Shown here in pieces: positions 19,672 to 28,646 of a stretch of DNA of 64,000 nucleotides. Where the stretch lies: positions 124,001 through 188,000 of the forward strand of contig NZ_CANMPJ010000002.1 in assembly GCF_947499705.1 (NCBI RefSeq), in the 5' to 3' direction. The notes beneath the pieces were generated by a model. It saw only the letters and a list, made by a program, of their open reading frames with translations, did not search any database and was not told the DNA's origin. The DNA is from an uncultured Erythrobacter sp. (GTDB taxonomy: Bacteria; Pseudomonadota; Alphaproteobacteria; Sphingomonadales; Sphingomonadaceae). Position 1 is the stretch's first letter; each line of letters begins with the position of its first letter. The translations under genes and the position numbers were made by a program.

Positions 19672-21993
19672 CTAGTCTTTCTCGGGCTCGCCGTGCTTCT
19701 TGGCCCGCGTTGGTTCAAGCGTTTCTGGCACAAGGAAGCCAATCGGATTGACCTCGGCGGCGCGCTTTTTCAGTTCGCCGCGCATCTTGCGATATTCGGC
19801 TTCCATCTTGGACGTGACCGTGGCGCGCGAATCCTTCAGCGCCTCGTCGAAATCTTCGGCAGAAACCTCGGAAACTTCGCCGCCGACACGCCTAAGCGCG
19901 CCGAGTCCGGCCCTGCGCACCACGTCTTCGAGATCGGCGCCGGTGAAACGTGCCGTCTTCTCGGCAATCGCGACCAGATCGACATCGTCCGCAAGCGGCA
20001 TACCGCTGGTGTGAATCTTGAGAATGTGTTGGCGACCCGGCGCGTCGGGCGTGCCGACATAGACCAATTCGTCGAACCGGCCTGGCCGCAGCAAAGCCGG
20101 ATCGACGAGTGTCGGACGGTTGGTCGCGCCCACGACAATCACGGATTGCAGCTCTTCAAGCCCATCCATCTCGGCAAGGATCGTGTTGACCACGCGGCCT
20201 GTGACTTGCGGTTCACCCTGTCCGGATCCGCGAGCGGGCACGAGGCTGTCGATCTCGTCGATGAACAGGACGCAAGGCGCAACGGCGCGGGCGCGCTGAA
20301 ACAGGCGCGCGATCTGCTGTTCGCTTTCGCCGTACCATTTGGAAAGTAGGTCCGAGCTCTTCATCGAGATGAAGTTGGCGTCGGCTTCTTTCGCGACGGC
20401 CTTAGCCAGCAAAGTCTTTCCGGTTCCCGGAGGCCCATAGAGCAGGAAGCCTTTCGCCGGGCGGATGCCTAGACGCCGGAACGCGTCAGGGTTTTTGAGC
20501 GGTAGCTCGATCCCCTCTTTCAGCTTATCGATCGCATCGCCGACGCCGCCGATATCGTCCCATGAGACGTTGGGCATCTGCACCATGACTTCGCGCATCG
20601 CCGATGGTTGAATGCGTTTAAGCGCCGAGAGGAAGTCCTCGCGGGTGACGCACAAATCCTCGAGCACGTCAGGCGGAATGGTCCGCTCATCCAGATCGAG
20701 CCGCGGCATGATCCGACGGACAGCGTCGATCGCAGCCTCGCGCGCCAGTGCAGCGATATCAGCACCGACGAAGCCATGGGTAACGCGCGCGAGTTCCTTG
20801 ATATCGACCGCTTCTTCGAGCGGCATCCCGCGCATATGGATCGCAAGGATTTCGCGCCTGCCGCTTTCATCCGGCACCCCAATGACAATCTCGCGGTCGA
20901 AGCGACCCGGGCGGCGGAGCGCCTCATCAATCGCATCGGGGCGGTTGGTCGCTGCGATCACCACCAGGTTGGCGCGCGCCTCAAGGCCGTCCATCAGCGT
21001 CAGCAGCTGCGCCACCAGACGCTTCTCAGCCTCGCCCGGCACTTGCGTGCGTTTGGGGGCGATCGAGTCGATCTCGTCGATGAAAATGATAGCGGGCGCG
21101 GCGCGGGTCGCTTCCTCAAACACTTCGCGCAGGCGCTTTTCGCTCTCACCATAGCCCGAACCCATGATTTCGGGACCGTTGATGGTGAAGAACTCAGCGT
21201 CGGATTCATTGGCCACCGCTTGCGCCAGCCGGGTTTTGCCGGTGCCGGGAGGGCCGTGGAGCAACACGCCCTTGGGCGGGTCGACGCCAAGCCGCGTGAA
21301 CAACTCCGGATAGCGTAGCGGCAGCTCGACCATTTCGCGCAGCTGCTGGATGGTGTCTTCCATCCCGCCGACATCGTCGTAATTCACAACCGCGCGTGCG
21401 TCGCGCGGTTCTTCGAACTCGGTGCGCAATTCGACTTCGGTATTCTCGTCGATGTGGACGATGCCCTTTGGGCTGGTCGACGCTACCGAGAGGCGGATCT
21501 GGGTCAGCGCATAAGCTGGTGCGCGGAGCAGCTGTCGCACATCGGACGGCATGTTCTGTACCGGCTGCTGCCCGGTTGTGGCGACCAGATCTCCTGCAAC
21601 CAGCGGCTTTCTGAAGAAATTCCGCTTGAGCGCCTGAGTCGGCCCTTGCAGGCGCATTTCCCGCTGAGCCGGAGCAAACACCACCCGTGTTGCTGGACGG
21701 GATTCGGCTGCGACGACTTCAACATGCTCGCCCGATCCCGCTTCAGCATTGCCGCGCTGCAACCCGTCGAGCCGAACCACATCCAGCGTGTCGTCTTCCT
21801 GGTAGGCGGCCATGGCAATGGCTGCGGTCGCACGTTTGCCGGTGATCTCAACCACGTCGCCTTCCGTGATGCCGAGCTCCTGGAATGCCGAGCGCGGCAT
21901 CCGCGCGATGCCTTGTCCCGATTCTTCCTGCCTCGCAGGTGCGACTTGGAGGCGCGCGGTACGGCTGGAAGTGGCGGCATCGGCGTCGGCCAT
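19672..21993 (-). CDS. Cdc48/VAT-type AAA+ ATPase with two ATPase domains
   Basis: The 773-residue protein follows the Cdc48/p97 plan. An N-domain (about 10-185, double-psi barrel part with [20 protein letters not shown]) is followed by two AAA+ modules. D1 has Walker A GPPGTGKT at 247-254, Walker B IIFIDEID and the SRH arginines in [20 protein letters not shown]2 has [16 protein letters not shown] and [18 protein letters not shown]. Known for the family: hexameric unfoldase that pulls proteins from complexes, widespread in archaea and eukaryotes and patchy in bacteria. No ubiquitin-like or proteasome gene is nearby, so substrates are unknown. It is convergent with polA, nine bases apart. Its upstream region carries an 18-bp palindrome and a terminator. 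Confidence 0.92.
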   Translation of the reverse strand: MADADAATSSRTARLQVAPARQEESGQGIARMPRSAFQELGITEGDVVEITGKRATAAIAMAAYQEDDTLDVVRLDGLQRGNAEAGSGEHVEVVAAESRPATRVVFAPAQREMRLQGPTQALKRNFFRKPLVAGDLVATTGQQPVQNMPSDVRQLLRAPAYALTQIRLSVASTSPKGIVHIDENTEVELRTEFEEPRDARAVVNYDDVGGMEDTIQQLREMVELPLRYPELFTRLGVDPPKGVLLHGPPGTGKTRLAQAVANESDAEFFTINGPEIMGSGYGESEKRLREVFEEATRAAPAIIFIDEIDSIAPKRTQVPGEAEKRLVAQLLTLMDGLEARANLVVIAATNRPDAIDEALRRPGRFDREIVIGVPDESGRREILAIHMRGMPLEEAVDIKELARVTHGFVGADIAALAREAAIDAVRRIMPRLDLDERTIPPDVLEDLCVTREDFLSALKRIQPSAMREVMVQMPNVSWDDIGGVGDAIDKLKEGIELPLKNPDAFRRLGIRPAKGFLLYGPPGTGKTLLAKAVAKEADANFISMKSSDLLSKWYGESEQQIARLFQRARAVAPCVLFIDEIDSLVPARGSGQGEPQVTGRVVNTILAEMDGLEELQSVIVVGATNRPTLVDPALLRPGRFDELVYVGTPDAPGRQHILKIHTSGMPLADDVDLVAIAEKTARFTGADLEDVVRRAGLGALRRVGGEVSEVSAEDFDEALKDSRATVTSKMEAEYRKMRGELKKRAAEVNPIGFLVPETLEPTRAKKHGEPEKD

Positions 21994-22018
21994 GGGCAGT
22001 CCTTTAAGCTAAACGAGT

Positions 22019-22036
22019 CGCAATCAATTGATTGCG
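22019..22036 (-). promoter_or_regulatory. 18-bp perfect palindrome upstream of the Cdc48-type gene
   Basis: CGCAATCAATTGATTGCG is exactly self-complementary and lies 25 bases before the start codon of the minus-strand ATPase gene. A TTGCAA / 17 bases / TAGCTA pair just upstream on that strand is a possible weak promoter, which would place the palindrome at or just after the transcription start. It is a good candidate dimeric repressor site; the regulator is unknown. Confidence 0.5.
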
Positions 22037-22116
22037 CTAGCTAAGGAGGAGCGCAGGTGATTGCAAACCGCTAACCCCCTTGGGTCAGCTCTTGGGTATC
22101 AAATCTGCTGCAGGCA

Positions 22117-22144
22117 GAAAAAAGCCCGGCACGAGGCCGGGCTT
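22117..22144 (-). terminator. Intrinsic terminator on the minus strand, 124 bases before the Cdc48-type gene
   Basis: AAGCCCGGC (22122-22130) pairs perfectly with GCCGGGCTT (22136-22144). On the minus strand it is followed by a run of T's (22118-22123); on the plus strand there is no T-run. It must therefore stop transcripts coming from 22145-22500, where no minus-strand protein gene is visible. Confidence 0.8.
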
Positions 22145-22215
22145 GAAAAGTTTGGGAGAGGATGCCTGAAAGGCACGATCAGTTATGTTCGCGGATCGAA
22201 TATTGTGCAAGTGCG
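22117..22215 (-). ncRNA. Putative small RNA or attenuated leader
   Basis: Reading the minus strand from about 22215, there is a small hairpin (TGCCT-TTC-AGGCA, 22163-22175), then the unpaired pyrimidine-rich CCTCTCCCAAAC, then the terminator at 22117-22144. A CCUCUCCC loop can pair with Shine-Dalgarno sequences. This layout resembles alphaproteobacterial anti-SD small RNAs of the mmgR/suhB type, but no family match is claimed. Alternatively it is the terminated leader of the ATPase gene 124 bases downstream. The 5' end is a guess. Confidence 0.35.
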
Positions 22216-22499
22216 AATGACGCATTTATAGTTGCAAATTTCGCAACTTTGAACGGCTTTCTGTCGCATTGGTGTCAAACTTTGCAAACAATCTGCCTAA
22301 AGTTTGTGCATTCACTCAAATTTGCTCGGAAAGTGACCTCAGCAAAGCATGCCAAAGCGATTCTCGCTATGTTGCGTCGCAGCATTCACGGTGGCTGTCT
22401 CACGTAGTGACTAGGCGTGACAGGCGCGTTTGAAGGCGATAATCAGGCCACCCAAGGCCGGATACGGCAACCCAATGCTCGCCTCATCAGGATGTTCCC

Positions 22500-23207
22500 A
22501 TGAACAAACTCTATCCTAACGCTGCTGCCGCGCTCGAAGGGGTGCTCTCAAACGATATGCTGATCGCTGCCGGTGGCTTTGGCCTTTGCGGCATTCCCGA
22601 AAGGTTGCTCGATGCGATCCGCGACAGCGGGGTCACGGGGCTGACCTTCGCCAGCAATAATGCGGGGATCGACAACGAAGGCATCGGGAAGCTGCTGCGA
22701 ACCAAGCAGGTCAAAAAGATGATCTCGTCCTATGTCGGCGAGAACAAGGAGTTTGAGCGGCAATTCCTATCTGGCGAACTCGAAGTCGAGTTCTGCCCGC
22801 AAGGCACCTTGGCCGAGCGCATGCGCGCTGGCGGTGCTGGCATCCCCGGCTTCTACACCAAGACCGGCGTCGGCACACAGGTCGCCGAGGGCAAGGAACA
22901 CAAGGATTTCGGCGGCGAGCAATATATCCTCGAAGAGGGAATCTTCGCCGACCTTGCAATCGTCAAGGCATGGAAAGCCGATGAAACCGGCAACCTGATG
23001 TTCCGCAAGACCGCCCGCAATTTCAATCAGCCCGCGGCAACTTGCGGCAAGATCTGCGTTGTCGAAGTCGAAGAGATTGTGCCCGCCGGTTCACTCGATC
23101 CCGACGCGATCCACCTGCCCGGCGTATTCGTCAATCGCATGGTGCTCGGCGCGCCCTACGACAAGAAGATCGAGTTCCGCACCACTCGTGAGAGGGAAAA
23201 CGCCTGA
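22500..23207 (+). CDS. scoA: 3-oxoacid CoA-transferase subunit A
   Basis: The 235-residue protein begins MNKLYPNAAAALEGVLSNDMLIAAGGFGLCGIPERL, the classic subunit A opening with the glycine-rich G-G-F-G-L-C-G-I-P. It continues with SNNAGIDNEGIGKLL and ends with the IEFRT strand, all family traits. Together with subunit B (24393-25058) it moves CoA between succinyl-CoA and acetoacetate or another 3-oxoacid. The pair is separated by two small genes, an unusual arrangement. The next gene starts inside its stop codon (TGATG). Confidence 0.93.
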   Translation: MNKLYPNAAAALEGVLSNDMLIAAGGFGLCGIPERLLDAIRDSGVTGLTFASNNAGIDNEGIGKLLRTKQVKKMISSYVGENKEFERQFLSGELEVEFCPQGTLAERMRAGGAGIPGFYTKTGVGTQVAEGKEHKDFGGEQYILEEGIFADLAIVKAWKADETGNLMFRKTARNFNQPAATCGKICVVEVEEIVPAGSLDPDAIHLPGVFVNRMVLGAPYDKKIEFRTTRERENA

Positions 23208-23527
23208 TGTTCGGAAAGAAATCCAATCCGAACGCCATCGATGTCGATGGCTTCGATTTCCTCAAGGACTCGGTAGAGGTTGCGCGCCTTTGGGTGGAGA
23301 ACGAAGGACCCGCGACTTGCCTGATCCAGCCGGACAGGCTCGAGCAACCCGAGGCATTCGGATTGTTGATGGTCGACACAATTCGCCACGGCGCCCGCGC
23401 CTACGCTCAGTGCTATGGCATTAGCGAAGAGGAAGCGTTGCAGCGGATCTGGCAAGGGGTCGATATGGAGCGCTCGCACAACACGACCGATCTCGACACC
23501 GTCCAGGATTTCGACCCGGACCAATAG
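23207..23527 (+). CDS. DUF5076-like small protein
   Basis: The 106-residue soluble protein has no signal or membrane segment. It reads as a small alpha/beta domain with the core VARLWVENEGPATCLIQPDRL and a helical end (ISEEEALQRIWQGVDMER). The DUF5076 assignment is from memory of similar proteins and is not certain. It overlaps the CoA-transferase A stop by one base, so it is translationally coupled, and it lies six bases before the next gene. A role as an accessory of the CoA-transferase operon is possible but not shown. Confidence 0.65.
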   Translation: MFGKKSNPNAIDVDGFDFLKDSVEVARLWVENEGPATCLIQPDRLEQPEAFGLLMVDTIRHGARAYAQCYGISEEEALQRIWQGVDMERSHNTTDLDTVQDFDPDQ

Positions 23528-23532
23528 TCGGC

Positions 23533-24381
23533 ATGCGCGCAGTCTCCATCTTTGGTCTGATAGCGGCATCACTCGCTCTGCAAGGCTGCGTCGCGGCGAT
23601 CATCCCTGTCGTGGCGGGTGCGACCATGGCGCGCACGACGACCGACGGGAAGGAGCCCGGCGAAGACGAACGTGCGGCTGAACAACAGCAAGCAGCGCTT
23701 GCCGCGCGAGACGAACTTTCGCAGATCGCCGCCACACCGCCGCCAGATGCCGCACTTCGCGCCCCACCCTCTGCAGTCCAGTCCAATCTGGCGGACACTG
23801 ACGCCTATGATGAGCTGATCCGCTACGCCGTAGAGCAAGGCGCCGCTTCCGCGCGTGCAGCTCCGCCGCAATCGGCAATGCTGAGCGACCCGTCGACCTT
23901 GCGAGCCGTTCGTGCGCCGTGTGTGACCAACATTCCCACTGTGCTGATCGATCTCGATCCGGAAGAAGGTTCACTGACGACCGGCGATGCCACGCCCGCC
24001 CCGGCTGGACTGATCCAGGGCCTCGCAAGATTACGTGAAGCACAGATCGATATTGCATGGATTTCCGGTCAGTCAGCAGCGGATGCGGGCAACATCCGCA
24101 TGGCCTTGAAACAGTCGGGCCTCGATCCTGAAAGCAAGGACCGTCTGCTGCTGATGCGTTATCCGGGTGATCGCAAACAGACCCGGCGCCGGGATCTCGC
24201 CAAGACATCCTGTGTCATCGCAATCGCAGGCGACGCACGCACGGATTTCGACGAATTGTTCGAATACCTCGTCAATCCTGAAGCCGCCCTCGCGCTTGAA
24301 CTCCTCATTGGCCAAGGCTGGTTTCTGATCCCGCCAGCCCTAGCACCGGCCTCTCCTCAAACCGCACTTTCGACAGATTGA
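23533..24381 (+). CDS. HAD-like lipoprotein embedded in the CoA-transferase operon
   Basis: The 282-residue product has a lipoprotein signal ([19 protein letters not shown], lipobox LQGC) and an Ala/Gln/Pro-rich linker. The C-terminal part (about 130-260) has HAD-like features: [12 protein letters not shown] (motif I type D-x-D), AWISGQ (motif II position), a basic [11 protein letters not shown] segment (motif III Lys) and [14 protein letters not shown] (motif IV). Acid-phosphatase-like periplasmic HAD lipoproteins exist, so a phosphatase is plausible. Sitting between the two cytoplasmic CoA-transferase subunit genes is odd. Function is not proven. Confidence 0.6.
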   Translation: MRAVSIFGLIAASLALQGCVAAIIPVVAGATMARTTTDGKEPGEDERAAEQQQAALAARDELSQIAATPPPDAALRAPPSAVQSNLADTDAYDELIRYAVEQGAASARAAPPQSAMLSDPSTLRAVRAPCVTNIPTVLIDLDPEEGSLTTGDATPAPAGLIQGLARLREAQIDIAWISGQSAADAGNIRMALKQSGLDPESKDRLLLMRYPGDRKQTRRRDLAKTSCVIAIAGDARTDFDELFEYLVNPEAALALELLIGQGWFLIPPALAPASPQTALSTD

Positions 24382-24392
24382 AGGCACACCGC

Positions 24393-25058
24393 ATGACCCA
24401 AGAGACAATCGGATGGACCCGCGACCAGATGGCCGCCCGCGCCGCGCGCGAATTGCAAGACGGCTATTACGTCAATCTGGGTATCGGCATTCCGACTTTG
24501 GTCGCGAACCACATTCCCGAAGGCATGCAGGTAACCCTGCAGAGCGAGAACGGGATGCTTGGCATTGGGCCTTTTCCCTATGACGATGAAGTCGACCCAG
24601 ACCTCATCAACGCCGGCAAGCAAACCATCAGCGAACTGCCGCACAGCGCCTATTTCGACAGCGCCACCAGTTTCTCCATGATCCGCGGCGGGCATATCGA
24701 CCTGACCGTGCTCGGAGCGATGGAGATCGCAGAGAATGGTGACATCGCCAACTGGATGATCCCGGGCAAGATGATCAAGGGCATGGGCGGCGCGATGGAC
24801 CTTGTCGCGGGCGTGAAGAAGATCATCGTGGTGATGGATCACGCCAGCAAGGCAGGCGATCCGAAGTTCATTCCCGAATGCACGCTGCCGCTAACCGGAA
24901 CCAATGTGGTCGATATGATCATCACCAATCTCGGCGTTTTCCACCGCGCGGATCATGACAGTCCGTTCCGCCTGATTGAGCTGGCACCGGGTGTGACCGA
25001 GGAAGAGATCGCAGCGAAGACGACAGCGCAATACGAGGTGGCGCTAGAGCCGGCGTAG
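24393..25058 (+). CDS. scoB: 3-oxoacid CoA-transferase subunit B
   Basis: ATG 24393 is preferred over an upstream TTG (24378) because GAAGGC lies at proper spacing before it. The 221-residue protein has [17 protein letters not shown] and the catalytic glutamate motif [13 protein letters not shown], in which the Glu forms the glutamyl-CoA thioester. It ends with the family segment [13 protein letters not shown]. It partners with the subunit A gene at 22500. The active site is intact, so the enzyme should work in ketone-body or short acyl-CoA metabolism. Confidence 0.94.
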   Translation: MTQETIGWTRDQMAARAARELQDGYYVNLGIGIPTLVANHIPEGMQVTLQSENGMLGIGPFPYDDEVDPDLINAGKQTISELPHSAYFDSATSFSMIRGGHIDLTVLGAMEIAENGDIANWMIPGKMIKGMGGAMDLVAGVKKIIVVMDHASKAGDPKFIPECTLPLTGTNVVDMIITNLGVFHRADHDSPFRLIELAPGVTEEEIAAKTTAQYEVALEPA

Positions 25059-25069
25059 CGCCCTCTCGA

Positions 25070-26149
25070 CTACATCGCGTTGGGATTGATCTCGATTGAC
25101 GAGTCGTCACCCCATGTAGAAACCGAGCTGATCGTTCGGTTGTCATTGATGATCTTCATGACCCGCTTAAGCGAAGGCAAGCGATTCTGAGGCACGAAGT
25201 TGATCCGCTGAGCGTCGGTGATGACAGTGATCGCGAAGCTCTGGTCCTTCTTCGACTTCTCGCTTAACAGCGCGGCGCCCGCATCGGGCGCGACAGAAAC
25301 CCCCATGCCGCTATCACCCAAAGCGATAAGATAGGAATTGATCGAGGCATCTGCGCGATAGGCGACCTGTGTTCGGCCAAGAGAAGAATCGCGGCACCAA
25401 GCCACCGCCTCGACAGGTTCATCGCTTTCTTGCCGGTCCTGCACTTTTTCCGCGACCATTCCACCCAAGAGCGCGCTCATCAGGCCCGCAGTCCCATCGG
25501 TTTTCGCGTCCTTGGCCTTTTTCTTGAAAGCAAGTTTCTCAGCGCATTCGGTGACGGGAATGGCAGGAGGCTGACTGACATTGGCTGCAGGAGGGGCAAT
25601 CTCGCCAAATGCTGTATCGATCCAGTCGCGCAATTCCGACGCAGTGCGGACGGAGGATGTTGCGCGCATTTTGACGTACCAGCCCTTTACGGAGAACAGC
25701 ACTACGCCTGTGCTTTTCGAATAGGTACTGTTGGGAGTATCATAAACTGCGCGCTGACCTTGCCAGACTTCGTTGCCAGGCCAGCCATATTGCTCAACTC
25801 CGAAGGCGAGTTGCGGATTTGCGTAGATATCGCGCATTTCAATACCGATCCTCGCCTGTTCAAACCACACCGGCACGCCGCCATTGGTATCGCGATAGAT
25901 GTAGAGCGAAATCTCTTCTGGATCGTCGCCCATGCGGAATGAGAAACCGACATTGAGAAAGTCGGGCGCGAACTCCGTCGCCCGTGCGCGCGGCAGACCA
26001 GCCAGTGTTGTTGGCACGGCAATGCTGCTGTGCGGGTGCTCCCACACGCTATCGTTGTCAATCTGCAGCGCTCGCTGCGCGGCTGCGGGCGTGCTGAAAA
26101 TCGCCACGGCGACTACCAACGCCGCCAACCGATTGAAAAACTTTGTCAT
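25070..26149 (-). CDS. Secreted protein of unknown function
   Basis: Start at 26149 (MTKFFNRL) is supported by AGGGGGAG upstream and by a clean signal peptide ending STPAAAQ. The 359-residue product has a beta-rich N-terminal half (HPHSSIAVPTTLAGLPRA; ISLYIYRDTNGGVPVWFEQ), a short Lys-rich insert (EKLAFKKKAKDAKT) after a Cys, a possible hydrophobic/Gly stretch (GLMSALLGGMVAEK), and a C-terminal domain ending SSIEINPNAM. No family was recognised. It is convergent with the CoA-transferase B gene (11 bases) and divergent from the CaiB-type gene. Confidence 0.55.
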   Translation of the reverse strand: MTKFFNRLAALVVAVAIFSTPAAAQRALQIDNDSVWEHPHSSIAVPTTLAGLPRARATEFAPDFLNVGFSFRMGDDPEEISLYIYRDTNGGVPVWFEQARIGIEMRDIYANPQLAFGVEQYGWPGNEVWQGQRAVYDTPNSTYSKSTGVVLFSVKGWYVKMRATSSVRTASELRDWIDTAFGEIAPPAANVSQPPAIPVTECAEKLAFKKKAKDAKTDGTAGLMSALLGGMVAEKVQDRQESDEPVEAVAWCRDSSLGRTQVAYRADASINSYLIALGDSGMGVSVAPDAGAALLSEKSKKDQSFAITVITDAQRINFVPQNRLPSLKRVMKIINDNRTISSVSTWGDDSSIEINPNAM

Positions 26150-26280
26150 GCGATCACTCCCCCTAGCTGGCGGAAACTGCCACGGATGGTTCGTTCGGGC
26201 AATGACAGCCTGATCGTCGCGGAGAATTGGAGCGCTGGGCCGCTTGACGCCGACCGCACTTTCAACGAGCAACATGACAT

Positions 26281-27432
26281 ATGTGGCTCAATCAACCCCG
26301 CAATCCGAATGCCCCTTTGGCGGGTCTGAAAGTCGTCGAACTTGCCCGCGTGCTCGCGGGACCATGGGCTGGGCAGATACTCGCCGATCTGGGCGCGGAT
26401 GTGATCAAGGTCGAAAGCCCGGAAGGTGATGGCACGCGGCTGTGGGGTCCACCATGGGTAGAGCGCACCGATGCGACTGGGAAGGTCCACCGTGAAGCCG
26501 CCTACTACCATGCCTGCAATCGGGGAAAGCGCTCAATCATTGCGGACTTTGGCGACGAGGCAGGGCTAGCGCGGGTAGGCGAGCTTTGCCGCGATGCCGA
26601 TGTCCTGATCGAGAACTTCAAGACGGGCGGTCTCGCCAGGTTCGGTCTCGACTACGCGTCGCTCACGTCGGACAATCCGCGACTGGTCTATTGCTCGATC
26701 ACTGGCTTCGGGCAAACAGGACCGCGCGCTCACGAGGCTGGCTATGACTTCGTGATCCAAGGGATGAGCGGCTTCATGGCGGTTACGGGAGAGCCAGATG
26801 GCGTTCCGGTGAAGATGGGTATTTCTATCTCCGACCTGTCCACCGGCGTTTGGGCGGCCAACGGGATTCAGGCGGCACTCCTACAGCGTGTACGCACCGG
26901 TAAGGGGCAACATGTCGATATGAGCCTGCTCGATTGTTCGGTCGCGCTGCTCGCAAACCAGGCTAGCTACTTCATGACCACCGGCGACAATCCGCCAAGG
27001 ATGGGGAATGCCCATGCCCAAGTCGCTCCCTATGGCGTGTTCCCAGTGAGCGACGGTCACGTGATCCTTTCGCCAGCAAATGACGGGCTATTCGTGAAGC
27101 TGGTCAAGATGCTGGACCGGGACGATTTGGCCGATGATCCACGCTTCACGTCCAATGCTGGCCGGGTCGAAAACGCAAAGGCGCTCGACGCAGAAATCGC
27201 GGCGATCACTGCAGGCTGGTCCAAGGCCGAACTGCTCGATGCTTGTCATCAGCATGGCGTCCCCGCTGGCCCGATCAACAATCTCGATGAGGTCTTTGCC
27301 GACCCGCAAGTGATCGCGCGGGGAATGCGGGTCGATCTTGGCGGAATGCCGGGCGTGCGGTCGCCCTTCGTGTTTTCCGAAGCCGAACTGGCGCTCGACC
27401 GGCCATCGCCGATGCACGGTGAAGACGGCTAG
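26281..27432 (+). CDS. CaiB/BaiF (family III) CoA-transferase
   Basis: The 383-residue protein has the family features: LAGLKVVELARVLAGPWAGQILADLGADVIKVE at the N-terminus, then NRGKRSI, ADVLIENFKTGGLARFGLDY (containing the catalytic Asp region) and SITGFGQTGPRAHEAGYDFVIQGMSG. Family III enzymes transfer CoA between small organic acids such as formate/oxalate, carnitine or bile acids; the substrate cannot be read here. The last four bases overlap the stop of the convergent DUF418 gene. It is separate from the type I CoA-transferase operon upstream. Confidence 0.92.
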   Translation: MWLNQPRNPNAPLAGLKVVELARVLAGPWAGQILADLGADVIKVESPEGDGTRLWGPPWVERTDATGKVHREAAYYHACNRGKRSIIADFGDEAGLARVGELCRDADVLIENFKTGGLARFGLDYASLTSDNPRLVYCSITGFGQTGPRAHEAGYDFVIQGMSGFMAVTGEPDGVPVKMGISISDLSTGVWAANGIQAALLQRVRTGKGQHVDMSLLDCSVALLANQASYFMTTGDNPPRMGNAHAQVAPYGVFPVSDGHVILSPANDGLFVKLVKMLDRDDLADDPRFTSNAGRVENAKALDAEIAAITAGWSKAELLDACHQHGVPAGPINNLDEVFADPQVIARGMRVDLGGMPGVRSPFVFSEAELALDRPSPMHGEDG

Positions 27433-28628
27433 CTCAGCAGCCTCGCGCCGCTCCGCCACAATCGCTCGAACGGCCCCTGCCCCAGTTTTGATACCCAGAT
27501 CGGCGACCAGATCAGCATCGCGGCGATCGGGACAAAGCTGAGCGCGAAAGCCTCCGCGCGGTTCACATAACCGAACAGCCCGCCACCCCACACTGCGAAG
27601 ATCGCGCCAAGGATGACGCTGGTCATCAGATAGTTGGTCAGGGATAACCGGCCCACCGCTGCAAGCCGCTTCGATACGCCGCCTGCCTTGCTGAAAAACG
27701 CCATCGCCAAGGCAGCGTAAGCAACACCTAGCGCAACGTCGAACGGCGCGGAAAGAACCAGTGAAACCGGACCAGCCAGAGCGCCGGGAAAGCCATTGCT
27801 CGACACCCAAGAGGCAAGCCACAGCAGCGGCGGGATCGAAAGCACCGCGCAGACCGCTGCCAATCGCTGCAACCGGAATGTCCGCCATTCCGCCGCCAGC
27901 ATGCGATCCTTCCAGAATGCCATACCAAGGACCATCGCGGCCAAGTTGATCGGCACCGAGCCTGCGATGATGCGCAGTTGCGCTCCCAATCCATCCAGCC
28001 TCCTCGGTACCCGTTCGCCAAGTGCTTCGCGTCCCTGCTCCAGCGAAAACTGGATCGCGCGCGGATCACTGCCGAAATTACGTTCCACCATCAGCATCAC
28101 GTCGCTGTTCAACCGGCCCTGCGTCCAATCGTAGACCGCGCTGCCGAATGCGGTGATCCCTCCGCCGATATGAACAGCCACGAGTCCGATGGCGACGGCC
28201 ACAAGCGCACGCACCGATAGCTGAGCAAGGAACGGCAAAGCGCATCCTGCCAGCGCGTAGGCGCGCAGGATGTCGTTGCTGGCTAGTAGGGTCGCATGGA
28301 CCAACCCTATCACGAACAACACAGCCATCCGCGCAAAGTGCGCGCGCCACGCCCGCTCGCCGCCCTTTTCAAGCAGGATGATACATCCCGCGCCGAACAG
28401 CATGGCAAACAATGTACGGAACTTGTCTTCAATGAAGACGAAACTAGCCGCCCAAACCAGCCGGTCGAACGGCCCTTCGGGCACGCCACTGGCCAGCGGG
28501 TTGTAGTAGCCCTGCGACGGCAGCGCGAAAACATAGACGTTCATCCAGACGATGCCGATCACTGCCAGCCCGCGCAAAGCGTCGAGCTGGGTGATGCGGT
28601 CTGAGCCTGGGTCGGTGGGCGCCGTCAT
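27429..28628 (-). CDS. DUF418 family integral membrane protein
   Basis: The 399-residue protein begins with the acyltransferase-3-like opening RITQLDALRGLAVIGIVWMNVY, has about ten hydrophobic helices, and ends with the DUF418 domain (about 230-390), including RLSLTNYLMTSVI and a GPFERLWR C-terminal motif. These traits match YeiB-like DUF418 proteins, whose biochemical role is unsettled. It is tail-to-tail with the CaiB gene by four bases and just downstream of metK on the same strand (18 bases), so read-through from metK is possible. Confidence 0.85.
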   Translation of the reverse strand: MTAPTDPGSDRITQLDALRGLAVIGIVWMNVYVFALPSQGYYNPLASGVPEGPFDRLVWAASFVFIEDKFRTLFAMLFGAGCIILLEKGGERAWRAHFARMAVLFVIGLVHATLLASNDILRAYALAGCALPFLAQLSVRALVAVAIGLVAVHIGGGITAFGSAVYDWTQGRLNSDVMLMVERNFGSDPRAIQFSLEQGREALGERVPRRLDGLGAQLRIIAGSVPINLAAMVLGMAFWKDRMLAAEWRTFRLQRLAAVCAVLSIPPLLWLASWVSSNGFPGALAGPVSLVLSAPFDVALGVAYAALAMAFFSKAGGVSKRLAAVGRLSLTNYLMTSVILGAIFAVWGGGLFGYVNRAEAFALSFVPIAAMLIWSPIWVSKLGQGPFERLWRSGARLLS

Positions 28629-28646
28629 GACAGACGCCCTAGCAGA

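Noticed and set aside
22162..22407. Plus-strand 81-codon open frame in the gap before scoA
   Set aside because: No ribosome site, odd composition, and it overlaps the putative small RNA region; no support as a gene.
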